Of a DNA stretch of 64,000 nt, positions 24,494 through 33,378 are shown piece after piece; the stretch's first letter is position 1; the number at the start of each line of letters is the position of its first letter. The DNA is from Acrocarpospora pleiomorpha (GTDB lineage: Bacteria > Actinomycetota > Actinomycetes > Streptosporangiales > Streptosporangiaceae): NCBI RefSeq assembly GCF_009687885.1, contig NZ_BLAF01000010.1, forward strand, positions 1 through 64,000. Direction: 5' to 3'. The notes below the pieces were generated by a model, which had not been told where the DNA came from, made no database searches, and worked only from the letters and a program-made list of their open reading frames with translations. The translations under genes and the position numbers were made by a program.

Positions 24494-26848
24494 TCAGTCG
24501 TCGTCGGTGACGACCAGACGGGCGAAGCCGTCCCCGATGGTCGCGTTCGCCGAGACGCCCGCGATCACCTGGTAGGACTGGGCGGCGGTCGCCTTGACCG
24601 TGTTGCCGGCCAGCGGCACGGTGAAGACGCCGCCGGTCTGCCCGGCCGGGATCGTCACGGTGGCCGCGACCTGCGTGATGACCGGGCCGGTCCCGGTGGC
24701 GAGCGCCTGGACGGTCACCGTCACCGGAGCGTCCGACGGCCGGGACAGGGTCACCGGGATCCGCGCCTCGCCGGGACCGTTCCCTTCCAGGACGGTCAGG
24801 TCGCCGACCGACACCTGCGGCAGGTCGGCGATGCTCTCCTCGCCGATCCGGAACCGGGTGAAGGACAGGTCCGCCAGGTAGACGCCGCCGGTGTCGGATG
24901 CCCCGGCGAGGGTCACCTCCTTGATGTCCTTCTTGTCGATGCCGCTGAGGCCGGCCAGCGGCATGCGCACGGTCCGCAGCCAGGTCTTCGGCAGCGGCGA
25001 GGTGACGCCGGGCAGCGCGGTCAGCGCTGGGCTGAGCGACGACACCGGCACGGTGACGCTGCGGTCGCGCCCGTCGACGAGCGTGATGGTCATGTCGAGC
25101 GGGGCGGACGCCGCGACGTTCTCGTCCCGGGCGACCCGGAAGGTGAGCAGTTCCGCCCTGGAGACGTTCCGCGACGCGAGGGGCACGGTCAGCTTTCCGG
25201 ACGTGTCCTGCCAGGCGAACCGCAGCACCGAGGTGGCGACGGCGTTCGGCAGGTAGGTCGCGGGCGTCCAGGACGGCGCCTGCGAGGTGGTCAGCCTGGT
25301 CGCGCAGGACGGCAGCCCGCTCTGCGGCGACCGGTCGAGCATGCTCGCGCACAGCGTGCCGGTGGCCGCGCCCGACACCAGGGCCGGGGAGGACCCGGCG
25401 AAGGTCGCCACGTCGATCCGGCTGGCGGCCGGAGTCTGGGCGACGGTGTGCACGATGGCGCGGCCGGTGGAGGCGACGGTCTTGCCACTGCCGTCGAACA
25501 GCGGCAGCAGCGCGGTCTCCTGGCCCTGGACCAGCCGGAAGAACCCGGCGATGAGGGCGGTGCCGACGGCGTACTGCTCGGTCGCGCTCAGCCGGGACTC
25601 GGCCCGGTTGCCGCAGACCGGGTCGTTGTTGTTCGACCAGTCGTCGGAGGCCGGCGCGGTCGCCACGCCGGGCGTCCACTCGGTGTTGAAGAAGTTGTGG
25701 TCGGTGCCCATCACCATCAGCGCCGACCGGAACGCGGTGTCGTGGGGGACTGCGTACAGCGAGTCGTCGTAGAAGTGCTGGCCCTGCTGGTTGGAGACGT
25801 CGCCGTCGCAGTACGGCAGGATCGTCGCGGTCGGGATGCCCGGCAGGGAGGCGCGGGCGAAGTCGGTCGGCGCGAGCGGCAGCACCGCGCGGATGCCGTA
25901 CGGCTTGGCCCGGCCGGAGTTCACGAGCACGGCCTTGGCGACGCCCTCGCCGCCGCGCGAGTGTCCCATCAGGCCGACGTTGTCCAGGTCGATCCGGCCC
26001 CTGAACAACGACACCAGCCGGGGGTCGCCCTTGCCCTTCTCGGCGGCGTCGAGCAGGTCGAGGTGGCGCATGACGACCTCGCTGCGGGCCAGCGCGCCCC
26101 GGTCCTCGGAGAAGTTGGCGTCGAAGGCGTTGACGGCGTTTGCGCTCACCGACACGACCGCGTAGCCGTGGCTGGCCAGCGCGTCGGCCGGGCCCTGGTA
26201 GCCCTTGAAGCTCTCGATCGGCTGCTGCCCGGCCGGGCACGGCCAGGCGTTGTTGCTGGTCCGCCGGGTGATCGCGTCGTAGCAGGCCGAGTGCCTGCCG
26301 TGCAGGAAGATCACCAGCGGGCGGCGCCCGGTCGCGCCCTTCGGCAGGTAGACCTCGGCGCGCAGCTCGCCCAGCCGGTCACCGAGCCCCGCCAGGCTGA
26401 TCGCGGTGTCGCCCAGGTCGTAGGTGCTCTCCTCGACCTCGTACGGCCCGGGCACGCCCGGATCGGTGGCGATCGTCGACGGTTGCGGGTCGGCCGGCGG
26501 GATGTAGACCGCCTTGGCGGTGGCCCTGGATTCGACGGCGCCGTTCCAGGCGACCTGGACGCTCCTGGCCTCGCCCGCCCGCGGGTCGGAGGTCAGCAGG
26601 GTGAGCGTCCGGCCCTCGTCGCTCTCGGTCGCGTAGCCGAGCGACTGCCCGTTGACCGCCAGTTCCGGCGCGGCGTCCCGCACCGGTAACGGTTCATCCA
26701 GGCGTAACGTCACCTGATATCCGCCGTCGACGGGCACTACCGACCAGGTGTCCGCGGCCGCGGGAAGGGGGAGCGACACGGCCCCCGCCACCACCGCGAC
26801 CATTACGGCGGCCAGACCACGCCACAGCGCAGCCCTAGAAAGCCTCAT
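24494..26848 (-). CDS. Secreted alpha/beta-hydrolase with Calx-beta-like tail
   Basis: 784 residues; ATG 26848 follows AAAGGAACG. The signal peptide runs to about residue 31 (LPLPAAA). A dienelactone-hydrolase/lipase-like domain spans about 170-470: oxyanion segment VIFLHGRHSACYD, nucleophile GHSRGGEG with Ser near 297, and a Cys-rich loop. The last ~110 residues (VGDLTVLEGNGPGEARIPVTLSRPSDAPVTVTV) look like a Calx-beta/Ig-like domain. It is an exported esterase or polymer hydrolase of unknown substrate. The promoter region (26849-26946) is AT-richer than its surroundings. Confidence 0.85.
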   Translation of the reverse strand: MRLSRAALWRGLAAVMVAVVAGAVSLPLPAAADTWSVVPVDGGYQVTLRLDEPLPVRDAAPELAVNGQSLGYATESDEGRTLTLLTSDPRAGEARSVQVAWNGAVESRATAKAVYIPPADPQPSTIATDPGVPGPYEVEESTYDLGDTAISLAGLGDRLGELRAEVYLPKGATGRRPLVIFLHGRHSACYDAITRRTSNNAWPCPAGQQPIESFKGYQGPADALASHGYAVVSVSANAVNAFDANFSEDRGALARSEVVMRHLDLLDAAEKGKGDPRLVSLFRGRIDLDNVGLMGHSRGGEGVAKAVLVNSGRAKPYGIRAVLPLAPTDFARASLPGIPTATILPYCDGDVSNQQGQHFYDDSLYAVPHDTAFRSALMVMGTDHNFFNTEWTPGVATAPASDDWSNNNDPVCGNRAESRLSATEQYAVGTALIAGFFRLVQGQETALLPLFDGSGKTVASTGRAIVHTVAQTPAASRIDVATFAGSSPALVSGAATGTLCASMLDRSPQSGLPSCATRLTTSQAPSWTPATYLPNAVATSVLRFAWQDTSGKLTVPLASRNVSRAELLTFRVARDENVAASAPLDMTITLVDGRDRSVTVPVSSLSPALTALPGVTSPLPKTWLRTVRMPLAGLSGIDKKDIKEVTLAGASDTGGVYLADLSFTRFRIGEESIADLPQVSVGDLTVLEGNGPGEARIPVTLSRPSDAPVTVTVQALATGTGPVITQVAATVTIPAGQTGGVFTVPLAGNTVKATAAQSYQVIAGVSANATIGDGFARLVVTDDD

Positions 26849-26914
26849 AACGTTCCTTTCGTGCACGCAAGCCACATAAAGCTCACGAAACGCACTAAGT
26901 AGAACGTTCCTATT

Positions 26915-26975
26915 TTGTCACTGCATTAACTCGCGTTGCAGCCGCGTTAAAACCCGCGGTTCGTGGCCGGGGCAC
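26915..26975 (+). repeat. ~60-bp imperfect direct repeat, left copy
   Basis: Shares TTGTCAC, TAACTCGCG and the exact 19-mer CGGTTCGTGGCCGGGGCAC (26957-26975) in the same order and spacing with 28265-28322. The copy overlaps the last codons of the ABC ATPase fragment. Confidence 0.7.
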
Positions 26976-27470
26976 GGCGGGCGCGTGCGGTCCAGCGCCC
27001 GTCCTGGCGGCGCACTTCGATCGGATGGTCGAAGGCGGTGGAGACGTTCTCGGTCGTGATGACCGTTCCAGCGGGCCCGGCCGCGATCAGGCGACCTCCT
27101 GCCAGCAGCGCGGCGTGGGTGGTCGTGCGGGGTAGCTCTTCAAGGTGATGGGTCACCAGGACCGACGTGACGTCCGGGTGGGTCTCGCCGAGGAGGTCGA
27201 TGGTTTCGAGGAGGTGTTCGCGGGCGGCGACGTCCAGTCCGGTGGCCGGCTCGTCCAGCAGCAGGAGGCGAGGGGCGCAGGCCAGGGCGCGGGCGATGAG
27301 AGTCCGGCCGCGCTCACCCTGCGACAGGGTGGGCCAGCGTTCGCCGGCCATGCGGAGGAGGCCGAGGGTGCCGAGAAGGGCGTCGACTCGGTCCAGCTCG
27401 TCGGGCCGGGGCTCCCAGCGGAGTGGTGTTTCGATGGTGCCGGTGATCCCGTCGCCGCGCCGCTCACGCG
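26947..27470 (-). pseudogene. ABC-transporter ATPase, N-terminally truncated
   Basis: The frame keeps the signature LSQGERGR, Walker B LLLLDEPATGLD and the H-loop LVTHHLEELP, as in metal/iron-type or MolB-like ATPases. It is open upstream to about 27470 (TIETPLRWEPRPDELD) and then runs into the end of the FadR gene. The Walker A and Q-loop (about 60-100 residues) are missing. The longest ATG frame covers only 26947-27351. Without Walker A it cannot hydrolyse ATP alone, and no permease is nearby. It is a leftover from an insertion or rearrangement. Confidence 0.85.
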
Positions 27471-28135
27471 AACGCCCGTTTCAGGGCCGTCAGGTGGGAC
27501 CGGCTGAACTCGCTCGCCGCCCGGGAGTCGCGAGCGGAGATCGCCGTCACCAGGTCCGCGTGCGCGGCGTGGTCGGCTTCCGGCGAGGCGAGCGGGCGTA
27601 TCTTGAGCATGTCGGTCATCGCTCGGCGGACCCTGGGCACGAAGGTGTCGAATATCTCGACGAGCACGTCATTGTGGGCCGCGACGATCACGACGCGGTG
27701 GAAGGCCATGTCCGCGTCGACATGCTCCTCGACATTTCGCCCGGTCCCCGCGCGCCCCGCGAGCGCGCGCCTGATCGCCCGCAGGTCGGCGGGCGTACGG
27801 CGCTCGGCCGCCAGCGCCGCGGCCTCCGCCTCGATGGCGATCCTGGCCTCGAGAACGGAGACCACCGAGGCGCGCCTGAGGATCGCGTCCCAGTCTTCGG
27901 TGACATCGACCGCCGTGACGAAGACACCCGCCCCCTGCCGGGAGTCGAGCACGCCCTTGCCGGCGAGTTCCCGGATGGCCTCACGCAGCGTCGACCGCCC
28001 TACTCCCAGCTGCGCCGAGAGCGTGGTCTCACCGGGAAGCCGGTGCCCCAGGGGCCACTCGCCGGAACGGATGCGCGCCAGCAGAACATCCGCGGTCTGC
28101 GCCGCCAGTGGGTGCCGCTGCACGGGTGAGGACAT
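27464..28135 (-). CDS. GntR-family (FadR subfamily) transcriptional regulator
   Basis: 223 residues. The winged helix is LLARIRSGEWPLGHRLPGETTLSAQLGVGRSTLREAIRELAGKGVLDSRQGAGVFV (about 19-75). An all-helical FCD ligand domain follows, with metal-ligand-type residues in DADMAFHR and ADHAAHADLV. ATG 28135 follows GGAGGCGG. FadR-type repressors respond to organic acids. It is divergent from the MFS exporter at 28310, so that exporter is a likely target. Its 3' end abuts the ABC ATPase fragment, suggesting a rearrangement. Confidence 0.92.
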   Translation of the reverse strand: MSSPVQRHPLAAQTADVLLARIRSGEWPLGHRLPGETTLSAQLGVGRSTLREAIRELAGKGVLDSRQGAGVFVTAVDVTEDWDAILRRASVVSVLEARIAIEAEAAALAAERRTPADLRAIRRALAGRAGTGRNVEEHVDADMAFHRVVIVAAHNDVLVEIFDTFVPRVRRAMTDMLKIRPLASPEADHAAHADLVTAISARDSRAASEFSRSHLTALKRAFA

Positions 28136-28229
28136 CCGCCGCCTCCGTGTTTATCAGGCAGAAGTCGCCCGAGCTCTTCAGCTTGTCTGAGGAGTTGTGC
28201 TACCTTACCGCAGCCTCGGATCCTCATGT

Positions 28230-28257
28230 CTTGGCGGGCCGGTGAAACAGCGCCAAG
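28230..28257 (+). promoter_or_regulatory. Inverted repeat in the FadR-MFS divergent region
   Basis: CTTGGCG and CGCCAAG with a 14-nt spacer lie between the divergent FadR and MFS genes. It may be a regulator site or an mRNA hairpin. Confidence 0.35.
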
Positions 28258-28264
28258 GAGGACG

Positions 28265-28297
28265 TTGTCACGGTACTAACTCGCGCTAAATTAGCGC
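28265..28297 (+). promoter_or_regulatory. MFS promoter with palindromic operator
   Basis: TTGTCA (28265-28270), 16 bp, TAAATT (28287-28292). The perfect palindrome GCGCTAA-A-TTAGCGC (28283-28297) covers the -10, a likely FadR/GntR binding site. Confidence 0.55.
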
Positions 28298-28322
28298 CTG
28301 TCCCGGTTCGTGGCCGGGGCAC
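28265..28322 (+). repeat. ~60-bp imperfect direct repeat, right copy
   Basis: Counterpart of 26915-26975; the exact 19-mer lies at 28304-28322. Together the copies bracket the ABC fragment and the FadR gene (1.35 kb). Confidence 0.7.
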
Positions 28323-29596
28323 AAAGCTGGCGCAGCCGTCGCTGGTCGTGGTGGAGGGGGAGAACGATAGCGGCCTCGGAGTCGGTCGGTCCGCTGCGGC
28401 GCGAGCCTGGCTTCGGTGTCTTCTGGGCCGCGCAGACGCTCTCCGTGGCGGGCGACTCGTTCGCCCTCATCGCGGTTCCCTTGCTGATCCTGCACGCGAC
28501 CGGATCTGTCGCCCAGATGGGCTTGCTGACCGGCGTGTCCGGCGTGGCCTCGGTCACGGCCGGGGTGTTCGCGGGCGTCCTGGTGGACCGGTTCGACCGG
28601 CGTACCCTGCTCATCGTCTGCGACCTCGTGCGGTTCGTCCTGTACGCGGTGATCCCGCTGGCCTGGCTGGCCGGTCCCCGGATCTGGCTGCTGTACGTGG
28701 TGCTCCCGCTGGCCTCGGCGGTTGGCATGGTCTTCCAGGTGGCGTATGTGACCGCCGTACGCGGCCTGGTCGGGGACGAGAAGGTCACCGAGGCCAACGG
28801 CAAGCTCTACTCGACCGCCGCGGCGGCGGGCATCCTCGGCCCGATGCTGGCCGGAGCGGTGGCGGGCTGGGTCGGGCTGACCGCGGCGATCGCGATCAAC
28901 GCGGTCAGCTTCGCCGTGTCGGCGATCGGGATCTCCCTGATCCGGCTGTCCAGGCACGCGCCCGCCCCGGCGGCGGAACGCGACCGGCCGTGGCGCGAAC
29001 TCGTGGCCGGCGCCGTGTTCCTATGGCGGCAGCCTGTGCTGCGGGTCCTGACCATCCTGCTGTCGGTGTTCATCTTCATGACGCTCGGCCTCACCGACAT
29101 CGTGATTTATCGCCTCAAGCACGACCTGGAACAGCCGGACAGTGTCGTCGGCGTGGTCCTTGGCGTGGGCGCGGTCGGCACCATGCTCGGCGCCCTCGTG
29201 GTCGCACGCGTACGCCGGAAACTGGGCTTCGGCCCCGCGTGGATCGGCGCGCACGCCATCGCCGGACTGGCCATCGTCGGAATCGGGTTCGCCGGTTCGG
29301 TGTGGGGCGTGGCCGCCATCATGGCCTGCTACCTGGCGTGCGTGAGCGTGGCGGGCATCTGCTCGATGTCCCTGCGCCAGCAGGTGACCCCCGACCACCT
29401 GCTCGGCCGGGTCACCTCGGCGTTCTGGACCATCCACTTCGCGCTGGGCCCGGTCGGCGCCGCCGCGCTCACCTGGGGCGCCGCCCGCTTCGGCAGCACC
29501 CCGGTGTTCGTCTTCGCCGGCGCCGGCTGCCTGCTGCTCGCCGTCATCGCCCTCGCCACGCCCGTACGGCAACGCCATCCGGAGCGGCCGGTCTGA
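28310..29596 (+). CDS. MFS exporter (EntS/MFS_3-like, 12 TM)
   Basis: Up to 428 residues with 12 predicted helices. Helix 1 is FGVFWAAQTLSVAGDSFALIAVPLLIL and the first loop is VLVDRFDRRTLLIVCDLVR, as in macrolide-efflux/EntS-type exporters. The start is unclear. GTG 28310 has no ribosome site, while a perfect GGAGGGGGAG (28352-28361) is followed at proper distance by ATA (28367) in frame. The next conventional start falls inside helix 1. Either a start near the transcript 5' end is used, or ATA is a mutated or non-standard start. It is divergent from FadR. Confidence 0.85.
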   Translation: MAGAQSWRSRRWSWWRGRTIAASESVGPLRREPGFGVFWAAQTLSVAGDSFALIAVPLLILHATGSVAQMGLLTGVSGVASVTAGVFAGVLVDRFDRRTLLIVCDLVRFVLYAVIPLAWLAGPRIWLLYVVLPLASAVGMVFQVAYVTAVRGLVGDEKVTEANGKLYSTAAAAGILGPMLAGAVAGWVGLTAAIAINAVSFAVSAIGISLIRLSRHAPAPAAERDRPWRELVAGAVFLWRQPVLRVLTILLSVFIFMTLGLTDIVIYRLKHDLEQPDSVVGVVLGVGAVGTMLGALVVARVRRKLGFGPAWIGAHAIAGLAIVGIGFAGSVWGVAAIMACYLACVSVAGICSMSLRQQVTPDHLLGRVTSAFWTIHFALGPVGAAALTWGAARFGSTPVFVFAGAGCLLLAVIALATPVRQRHPERPV

Positions 29597-29707
29597 CGGC
29601 GGCGCCTGAAGCTCCCCTTGCCGCGGCCTGAGGCGCTCATGTCTTGGCAGGTCAGCAGCATGACGTCCCCGCGTAAAACCAAGGGACTCTCTATGGATTC
29701 GGCCAAA

Positions 29708-29719
29708 TAGTGTGGTCAC
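29708..29719 (+). promoter_or_regulatory. -10 element of a probable leaderless promoter
   Basis: TAGTGT (29708-29713) lies only 6 nt before the ATG of the molybdenum subunit gene and there is no ribosome site, so transcription probably starts at the ATG itself. No good -35 is seen. Confidence 0.4.
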
Positions 29720-31975
29720 ATGCGGCAGTGGACCAGGCGCGAAGACGAGCGGCTGCTGACCGGTAGCGGACGGTATGTCGCCGATTTGGTGGTGCCGGGG
29801 TGCCTGGACGCCGTGTTCGTGCGCAGCGGGGTCGCGCACGGCGTGCTGAGCGCGCTGGACTGCTCCGAAGCCCGCCGGGTGGCGGGTGTGGTGGGGGCCT
29901 GGTCCGCCGCGGATTTCCCGGGGCCCGCCGGCCTGCGGGTGCCGTACACGCGGTCCGCCGGGTTGTCGGCGGAGGAGGCGGTGGCGGGACGGGAGTGGCC
30001 GGCGCTGGTCGAGGAGCGGGTGCGGTATCCGGGCGAGGCCGTCGCGGTGGTCGTCGGGGAGGACCGCTACCGGGCGGAGGACGGGGCGGCCGAGGTCGCG
30101 TTCCAGGTCGACCCGCTGCCCGCCGTGGTGACGCCGCGGGCCGCCGCGGATGACTTGGTGCAACTGTTCGACGGGCTGAGCAATGTGGCGTTCCAGGGCG
30201 CGGCGGGGGAGCCGATCGAGGAGGCGGTGTGGCGGCGAGCGGCGGCGGTGGTGGAGGCCGAGTACCGGCAGCAACTGCTGATGCCCACGCCGATGGAGTG
30301 CCGGACCATCCTCGCCGTGCCCGGCGGGGACCGGCTGACGGTGTGGTCGGGGCATCAGGCGCCTCACCGGCTGCGCGGGGAACTGGCCGCCCTGCTGGGA
30401 TGGCCGGTCGACCGGATCCGGGTCGTGGCGCCGGACACGGGGGGCGCGTTCGGGTCCAAGAGCGCGATCTTCCCCGAGTACGTGGTGGTGGTCCTCCTGG
30501 CGGTGATTCTCGGACGGCCGGTGCGGTGGATCGAGGACCGCATGGAGTCGATGCTGACCGCCACCCGGGGGCGCGGCCAGGACCAGCGGGTCCGCCTCGC
30601 CGCCGACGCCGACGGGCGGCTGCTCGCGTACGAGCTGACCATCGACGCCGACGTGGGCGCCTACCCGCACCTGGGGGTGGGCCTGCCGATGCAGACCGCC
30701 CGGATGGCGACGGGGCCGTACCGCACGCCGCGGGTGTACGCCACCGTCCGCTCGGTGCTCACCAACACGATGGTGACCTACCCGTATCGGGGGGCGGGCC
30801 GGCCGGAGGCGACGATCGCGCTGGAGCGGTCGATGGACGCCCTGGCCCTGCGCCTGCGCATCGACCCGGCGGAGCTGCGGCGGCGTAATTTCCTCCCGCC
30901 TGAGAGCTTTCCGTACCGTACGCCCACCGGGCGGGTGTACGACAGCGGCGACTACGGCGCGGCGCTCGACCTGGCGCTGGAGACCCTTGGCTATGCGGGC
31001 TGGCGGGCCGAGCAGGCCCGGCGCCGCGGCGACCCATCGGCGCTGCCGCTGGGCATCGGGCTGTCCTGTTACGTGGAACGGTCCGGCGGCGAGCCGGGCG
31101 GGCTGCACGAGTTCGCGGGTGTCGAGGCGCGGGAGGACGGCACGATCATCGCCCGGTGCGGGTCGGCTTCCAGCGGCCAGGGCCACGAGACGACCTTCTC
31201 GGCGCTGGTCGCCGAGGCGCTCGGGGTGGATCAGGTACGGGTGAAACTGGTGGAAGGGGACACGGACGAGCTGCCCGGCGGTGTCGGCTCCTTCGCCAGC
31301 CGGTCGGCGCAGGTGGGCGGTGCGGCGCTGCGGCAGGCGTGCGACCTGCTCGTCCAGGAGGCCCGGGCCCGCGCGGCCGGGCTGTGGGGGCTGCCCGTGG
31401 CGGAGGTGGCCTGGTCCGGGGGAGCGGTGTCGCCCGCGCGCGGCGGGGCGGCCATGGGTCTGGGCGAACTGGTGAAGGCCACAGGGCCGCTGCGGGTGGA
31501 GGACAGGTTCGAGTCGGACATGGGGTTCCCGTTCGGCGCCCATGCCGCGGTGGCCGAGGTCGACCCGGAGCTGGGCACGGTGCGCGTGCTGCGACTGGTA
31601 GCGGTGGACGACTGCGGGGTCGTGCTCAACCCGATGATCGTCAAGGGGCAGGCGTTCGGGTCGGCCGTCCAGGGCATCGGGCAGGCGCTGTACGAGGGCA
31701 TCCCGTTCGACGACGACGGTTTGCCGCGGCTGGCCAACGGGCTGCTGGACTATCTGGTGCCGACCGCCGCCGAGATCCCGCCGATCACGGTCAAGGACAC
31801 GTGCACGCCGAGCCCGGGGACGCCGCTGGGCGCCAAGGGGGCGGGGGAGTCGGGATGCATCGGCACCCCGGCGGCGATCGTCAACGCCGTGGCCGACGCG
31901 CTGCGGCTCGCCGACCCCGGCCTGCTGCGGATGCCGCTCACTCCCGACGTGGTCTGGCGGGCGGCCCGGCTGTGA
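29720..31975 (+). CDS. Xanthine-dehydrogenase-family molybdopterin subunit (CoxL-like)
   Basis: 751 residues, the large catalytic subunit of a molybdenum hydroxylase. Seen are GAFGSK in the first Moco-binding segment, PYRGAGRPEATIALER, QGHETTFSALVAEALG, and GAKGAGESGCIG with the catalytic Glu. The AYRCSFR loop of true (form I) CO dehydrogenase is absent (YRGAGRPEA instead), so it should oxidise an aldehyde, N-heterocycle or related substrate. It begins a three-gene operon in L-M-S order; the FAD-subunit GTG overlaps its TGA. No XdhC/MocA maturation gene is in the window. Confidence 0.92.
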   Translation: MRQWTRREDERLLTGSGRYVADLVVPGCLDAVFVRSGVAHGVLSALDCSEARRVAGVVGAWSAADFPGPAGLRVPYTRSAGLSAEEAVAGREWPALVEERVRYPGEAVAVVVGEDRYRAEDGAAEVAFQVDPLPAVVTPRAAADDLVQLFDGLSNVAFQGAAGEPIEEAVWRRAAAVVEAEYRQQLLMPTPMECRTILAVPGGDRLTVWSGHQAPHRLRGELAALLGWPVDRIRVVAPDTGGAFGSKSAIFPEYVVVVLLAVILGRPVRWIEDRMESMLTATRGRGQDQRVRLAADADGRLLAYELTIDADVGAYPHLGVGLPMQTARMATGPYRTPRVYATVRSVLTNTMVTYPYRGAGRPEATIALERSMDALALRLRIDPAELRRRNFLPPESFPYRTPTGRVYDSGDYGAALDLALETLGYAGWRAEQARRRGDPSALPLGIGLSCYVERSGGEPGGLHEFAGVEAREDGTIIARCGSASSGQGHETTFSALVAEALGVDQVRVKLVEGDTDELPGGVGSFASRSAQVGGAALRQACDLLVQEARARAAGLWGLPVAEVAWSGGAVSPARGGAAMGLGELVKATGPLRVEDRFESDMGFPFGAHAAVAEVDPELGTVRVLRLVAVDDCGVVLNPMIVKGQAFGSAVQGIGQALYEGIPFDDDGLPRLANGLLDYLVPTAAEIPPITVKDTCTPSPGTPLGAKGAGESGCIGTPAAIVNAVADALRLADPGLLRMPLTPDVVWRAARL

Positions 31976-32844
31976 AGCCCGCCGGTTTCGAGTACGTAGT
32001 GCCCCGGACGGTGCCGGAGGCGCTGGCCGCCCTCGCCGACACCGGGCGCGACGTCAGGGTGCTGGCCGGTGGGCAGAGCCTCCTGCTGGAGATGCGCCTG
32101 CAACGCCTGCGCCCCGACCTGCTGGTCGACATCAACCGGATCGCCGGACTTGACCGGGTGGGCGTGGACGACGGCATGGTCGAGGTCGGCGCGCTGGTCC
32201 GCCACGAGGTCTTCGACTCGCCGCGGGCCGTGCCGGGACCGCTCGGCACGCTGCTCTCGCTCGCCGCCCCGAACATCGCGCATCCGCCGATCCGCGCCCT
32301 CGGCACCATGGTGGGCAGCCTGGCCTGGGCCCACCCCGCATCAGAGTGGTGCGCCATCGCCGCCGCCCTGGACGCCGTGATCAGTTTGCGGGGTCCCGAG
32401 GGCGCCCGCGAGGTCCCGGCCCATGACTGGTTCCGCGGTCCGTTCACGACCGCGCGCCGACCTGGCGAGCTTCTCGTCTCGGTACGGCTTCCGCTGCTCG
32501 GCGAGGGCACTGGGGTGGGTTTCATCGAACACCGGCGTACACATTTCAGCTTTGCCCAGGTGGGAGTGGCCGCCGCGCTGACCGTACACGACGGGGTGAT
32601 CGTCGAGGCGCGGATCGGGCTGGCCAACTGCGCCGATCGGCCGGTGCGGGCGCGCGCGGCCGAACAGGTGCTCGTCGGAGCCGATGTCGGCGGTGACTCG
32701 TTCGCCCGCGCGGGCCGCGTCGCGGCGGATGAGGACGCCGCTCCGCTGGCCGAGCCGTACGCCGATGTGGAGTACCGGCGGCACGCGGTCGCGGTGTTGG
32801 TCGGCAGGACGCTGCGGCAAGCGGCGGAAGGAGCCCGGCAATGA
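31972..32844 (+). CDS. FAD-binding subunit of molybdenum hydroxylase (CoxM-like)
   Basis: 290 residues from GTG 31972, overlapping the previous TGA. FAD-binding motif DVRVLAGGQSLLLEMRLQRLRPDLLVDINRI (about 27-57) corresponds to the AGGQSL signature; the second motif is IRALGTMVGSLAWAHPASEW, matching the usual TIGG segment but with TMVGS. A CO-dehydrogenase flavoprotein C-terminal domain follows. It passes electrons from the 2Fe-2S subunit to FAD. The start of the 2Fe-2S gene overlaps its stop by 4 nt. Confidence 0.9.
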   Translation: MKPAGFEYVVPRTVPEALAALADTGRDVRVLAGGQSLLLEMRLQRLRPDLLVDINRIAGLDRVGVDDGMVEVGALVRHEVFDSPRAVPGPLGTLLSLAAPNIAHPPIRALGTMVGSLAWAHPASEWCAIAAALDAVISLRGPEGAREVPAHDWFRGPFTTARRPGELLVSVRLPLLGEGTGVGFIEHRRTHFSFAQVGVAAALTVHDGVIVEARIGLANCADRPVRARAAEQVLVGADVGGDSFARAGRVAADEDAAPLAEPYADVEYRRHAVAVLVGRTLRQAAEGARQ

Positions 32845-33308
32845 AGATTACGCTCACGGTCAACGGCGACATCTACCCGCTGGAGGTCGAGCCGCGGCGC
32901 GTCCTGGCCGACGTGCTGCGCGAGGACTGCCGGCTGACGGGCACGCACCTGGGCTGCGAGCACGGCGTCTGCGGGGCCTGCACGGTCCTGGTGGACGGCA
33001 GGGCCGTCCGCTCGTGCCTCATGCTCGCGGTGCAATGCGACAGCAGGTCGGTGCGTACCGTCGAAGGTCTGCGCGGACCCGTCGGCGAACCCCATCCGCT
33101 GCAGCGGGCCTTCTCCGCCGAGCACGCCCTGCAGTGCGGTTTCTGCACACCGGGCTTCCTGATGGTCGCGGCGGGCGCCCTGGAGTCCGACCCCACGATC
33201 GCCGAGGATCCAGATCGGGTCCGCGCCCTCGTCGAGTCCAACATCTGCCGCTGCACCGGCTACGAACCCATCCGGCGCGCGATCATGCGAGCTGAATACA
33301 TCAAATAG
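32841..33308 (+). CDS. 2Fe-2S subunit of molybdenum hydroxylase (CoxS-like)
   Basis: 155 residues with the two expected clusters. The plant-type ferredoxin set is C-EHGVCGAC-..-C (LGCEHGVCGACTVLVDGRAVRSC). The helical set is CGFCTPGF and ICRCTGYEPI. This subunit relays electrons from the Mo-pterin to FAD. ATG 32841 overlaps the preceding stop (ATGA). All ligand cysteines are present, so the enzyme appears functional. It is last in the operon. Confidence 0.95.
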   Translation: MKITLTVNGDIYPLEVEPRRVLADVLREDCRLTGTHLGCEHGVCGACTVLVDGRAVRSCLMLAVQCDSRSVRTVEGLRGPVGEPHPLQRAFSAEHALQCGFCTPGFLMVAAGALESDPTIAEDPDRVRALVESNICRCTGYEPIRRAIMRAEYIK

Positions 33309-33378
33309 TCGCATCATGCCCCCGGCCTTCGTACGCCGGTCTGGAGCTCCAGGGCGGCGTCGCACCCGGCCACGGGCC

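Noticed and set aside
28223..29648. 13-bp direct repeat CTCATGTCTTGGC flanking the MFS exporter (28223 and 29636) as a mobile-element boundary
   Set aside because: Too short, no inverted ends or transposase; probably chance or shared regulatory sequence.
29021..31543. 840-codon minus-strand ORF opposite the MFS and CoxL genes
   Set aside because: Low-complexity His/Arg/Gly-rich translation with no domain; it mirrors the third-position GC of the real genes.
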